DNA from: Desulfobacteraceae bacterium
Lineage (GTDB): Bacteria; Desulfobacterota; Desulfobacteria; Desulfobacterales; Desulfosalsimonadaceae
DNA length: 64,000 bases
Assembly: GCA_014237465.1 (NCBI GenBank)
Contig: JABZFM010000006.1
Coordinates: forward strand, 310,001-374,000
Direction of reading: 5' to 3'
Made by a program: the position numbers and the translations under genes. Of this stretch, positions 62,479 through 64,000 are shown piece by piece. How positions within the stretch are numbered: position 1 is the first letter of the stretch; every line of letters starts with the position of its first letter. The notes beneath the pieces were generated by a model, which searched no databases, was not told where the DNA came from, and saw only the letters and a program-made list of their open reading frames with translations.

Positions 62479-62967
62479 GTGACCAACGTGGACCAAAACC
62501 TCGAAAAAAAAATCGCTTATCAAAACAAATCAAATTACAAATCAGAAGGAGAAAGAAAAATCGCAGAATTTCTGGACAACAACCAAATACAATTTCAATA
62601 CGAACCAGCTGTGTTACTTTATACCCCCACGAGTAAGTCTCGAATCTGGTACCCGGATTTTCACCTTCCTGAATTCAAAACATACATCGAATATTACGGA
62701 CTAGCAGGTGACCCATCATACAATCAAAGCATCACCATCAAACAATCAACATATTCAAAAAATGCCATGAACGTCATTCCTGTATATCCATGGATGCTTT
62801 CGGAAAACTGGCAGGGATATATAATGAAAAATCTGGAAAAAAATACCATCCAAACATACCGAAACCTCATGTCAAAACCATACTGGTCAAAAGCAAAAAC
62901 TCCATCCTATCCAAACAACCACCACATGCAACGCACCTACTCCGCCAGACACAAACAATTTTATTGA
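62479..62967 (+). CDS. VSR/DUF559-like PD-(D/E)xK nuclease
   Basis: The 162-residue protein (GTG start) has KSEGERKIAEFLDNNQIQFQYEPAVLL read in two parts, then WYPDFHLPEFKTYIEYYGL and KQSTYSKNAMNVIPVYP. The order E...IAEFL, fxYEP, PDFhLP, YIEyyG, K and Y.....hIPVYP is typical of VSR/DUF559 endonucleases. It is the only plus-strand gene in the right end apart from the orphan. Possible roles are homing, nicking or repair at the element's junctions. Confidence 0.75.
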   Translation: MTNVDQNLEKKIAYQNKSNYKSEGERKIAEFLDNNQIQFQYEPAVLLYTPTSKSRIWYPDFHLPEFKTYIEYYGLAGDPSYNQSITIKQSTYSKNAMNVIPVYPWMLSENWQGYIMKNLEKNTIQTYRNLMSKPYWSKAKTPSYPNNHHMQRTYSARHKQFY

Positions 62968-63030
62968 TCCTCAATGATCTCAACTCAACCGATACCGGTC
63001 ACATACACTTTCTTATATTTAGTCGGATTT

Positions 63031-63285
63031 TGTTACATTAAATAATGTGTTGGTATGAATAGTGATTTGATTTTGGCTGGTGTAACATAATTGACTGCTG
63101 GGGTTGATTTTCCGGAGTAATTAAGTATCTTTTTTGTTGATTTATGTTACATTCACCAATCTTTACTTAGCATGTCAGCAAATTGATATTATTATAAATT
63201 TAAAAATAGCTTCCAAATCAATGTAATATATTTATTTATCGGAGGTTTAATTTTGTTACACTTTGCGATGATTTATATTACACCC
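63031..63285. repeat. Dispersed TGTTACAnT motifs
   Basis: TGTTACATT at 63031 and 63145, TGTTACACT at 63254, the reverse form TGTAACA at 63081, and degenerate copies TGTAATA at 63222 and TATTACACC at 63276 lie in the 370-base gap after the nuclease gene and before the replication-relaxation gene. They have irregular spacing of 50-110 bases. They may be binding sites for a regulatory or replication protein; chance in AT-rich DNA is not excluded. Confidence 0.4.
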
Positions 63286-63336
63286 TGCAAAATTCAATTT
63301 TCTGCCAGTTAAACGCTTTCCATCAAAACAATATCT

Positions 63337-64000
63337 TTATTTGATTTTATCAAACACTGTTATCCGTGAAGAGAACTTGTCTCCCAAAATCGATTGGGGA
63401 ATATCTTCATGTTTTCCACCACGTGCCCAAATTTTATCAAACAACCCATTTGAAAACATATGTTCCTGATGTGTTAACCATGTAAAATCCGAAGGCGGCA
63501 TTTCTTGAGCAAGCCGGCATAAATTAACAAATCTTGCGGCAGTATTGGTTAAAAACAGTAAACGAAATCCATTGAACTTGGCATTAAAAATTTCTTCATA
63601 TCGCTTATACCTGCCGGTATGAAACAACATCTGATAATTAATGATCTTCTGGCGAATATCCTTTGATTCGTGATTTGCGCTGACGATTGCTTCGGTTCCC
63701 ATGTCGACTTCAAGAAAAAACAAAAGGGATTTTTGAAGCTTTGAATGTGTTATTGACAAAACACTGTCAGGTACAAATTCAATTTTTTGAGGGGGATCGG
63801 AATCAATGGCGATATGCTCCATAATACTTATCCTGTTCTGTTGTTCCTGTTGTAAATTGACTGTGTTTAAGGTTAACCACTTAATCGACATATCCGGGGT
63901 TTCATTTTCCAGATGTATGAAATGGATCAAAACCCAATTTAAAAGCAATTCATGATCAATACTTCCAATGTCAAATGTTTTATCGTCATCTTTATCGGTT
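63337..64000 (-). CDS. Replication-relaxation family protein (5' end outside window)
   Basis: The frame is open from the right edge to the stop at 63337, so the listed TTG start at 63948 is only internal. It contains KIEFVPDSVLSITHSK, LLFFLEVDMGTEAIVS, DIRQKIINYQMLFHTGRYKR and FRLLFLTNTAARFVNLC. The PDGxF...FFLEvDxGTE pattern is characteristic of replication-relaxation proteins found on plasmids and conjugative elements. The end DKFSSRITVFDKIK is the natural C-terminus. It supports a plasmid-like right end of the element. Confidence 0.8.
   Translation of the reverse strand, partial: TDKDDDKTFDIGSIDHELLLNWVLIHFIHLENETPDMSIKWLTLNTVNLQQEQQNRISIMEHIAIDSDPPQKIEFVPDSVLSITHSKLQKSLLFFLEVDMGTEAIVSANHESKDIRQKIINYQMLFHTGRYKRYEEIFNAKFNGFRLLFLTNTAARFVNLCRLAQEMPPSDFTWLTHQEHMFSNGLFDKIWARGGKHEDIPQSILGDKFSSRITVFDKIK

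Larger units (their letters stand above)
22133..64000. mobile_element. Integrated mobile element at tRNA-Asp (right end outside window)
   Basis: Everything right of tRNA-Asp behaves as one acquired element of at least 41.8 kb. It has a tyrosine recombinase and an excisionase-like gene at the tRNA end, a coupling-type ATPase, a primase, a Cdc6-type initiator with a candidate origin, ArdC antirestriction, a replication-relaxation-like gene and many plasmid-type small genes. Almost all lie on one strand and no housekeeping gene is seen. I searched by eye for a second copy of the tRNA-Asp 3' end (CTCGTCGCTCCCGCCA) and found none, so the right attachment site should lie outside the window. No relaxase is recognised in the visible part. 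Confidence 0.8.

Noticed and set aside
22133-64000. A CRISPR array to go with the Cas4-like nuclease
   Set aside because: No regularly spaced direct repeats were seen anywhere, and no other cas gene is present.
22133-64000. A second tRNA-Asp end marking the right boundary of the element
   Set aside because: No copy of the tRNA 3' end was found on either strand, so the element is reported as open to the right.

Overview
The window looks like the chromosome of a Gram-negative, Deltaproteobacteria-like bacterium (Desulfobacterota, most likely the Desulfobacterales), carrying a large integrated mobile element. The host call rests on a tig-clpP-clpX-lon protease cluster, bacterial tRNA genes, a lipobox lipoprotein, a periplasmic amidase and a giant LEPR-XLL/RTX-type exoprotein. 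It is an inference from gene content, not a proof.

Host part, about 1-22.1 kb. Positions 1-12374 (minus) are one uninterrupted reading frame for a giant secreted protein of more than 4120 residues. It starts with a LEPR-XLL motif, continues through about nine spaced copies of a DLVxDxNxAL-type module, and ends, as far as the window shows, in RTX-like Asp/Gly-rich repeats. Its C-terminus lies outside the window and it is clearly more GC-rich than everything after it. Then come a lipoprotein, tRNA-Pro, an N-acetylmuramoyl-L-alanine amidase, tRNA-Leu, trigger factor, ClpP, ClpX, Lon, tRNA-Val and tRNA-Asp.

Mobile element, from about 22.13 kb to beyond 64 kb. A tyrosine recombinase and an excisionase-like gene sit directly behind tRNA-Asp, the usual arrangement for a tRNA-targeting integrative element. 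Nearly all its genes are on the minus strand. The left half (23.5-43.7 kb) carries an AEP-type primase, a VirD4/TraG-like coupling ATPase and a long collinear cluster. That cluster holds a JAMM/JAB deconjugase, an E2-like protein, an unknown 151-residue protein, an E1/ThiF-like enzyme, a HerA-like ATPase, two coiled-coil proteins ending in -GG and -GGN, a beta-propeller protein, a Ser/Thr kinase with TPRs, an HTH protein, a beta-rich partner, a Lon-like Ser-Lys peptidase without an AAA+ domain, and a domain family repeated in four genes. This is the strongest candidate for an undescribed system: ubiquitin-like conjugation combined with phosphorylation and proteolysis in one operon.

The middle (44-50.2 kb) is a plasmid-like accessory module: ArdC antirestriction protein, a DUF2958 protein and many tiny zinc-ribbon proteins with strong ribosome binding sites and their own terminators. 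At 50.4-53.7 kb a HerA-type ATPase with a C-terminal nuclease-like domain is coupled to a Cas4/RecB-type nuclease. A 707-residue orphan gene at 54-56 kb runs on the opposite strand.

The right part (56-64 kb) looks like the replication module. It has an archaeal-type Orc1/Cdc6 AAA+ initiator, an OB-fold-like candidate ssDNA-binding protein, a candidate origin just upstream of the cdc6 gene (two inverted TTTCCGATGGAA dyads around an AT-only core), several structured leaders, a VSR/DUF559-like nuclease and a replication-relaxation-like protein cut by the right edge. A Cdc6 initiator plus an AEP primase in a bacterial integrated element is unusual.
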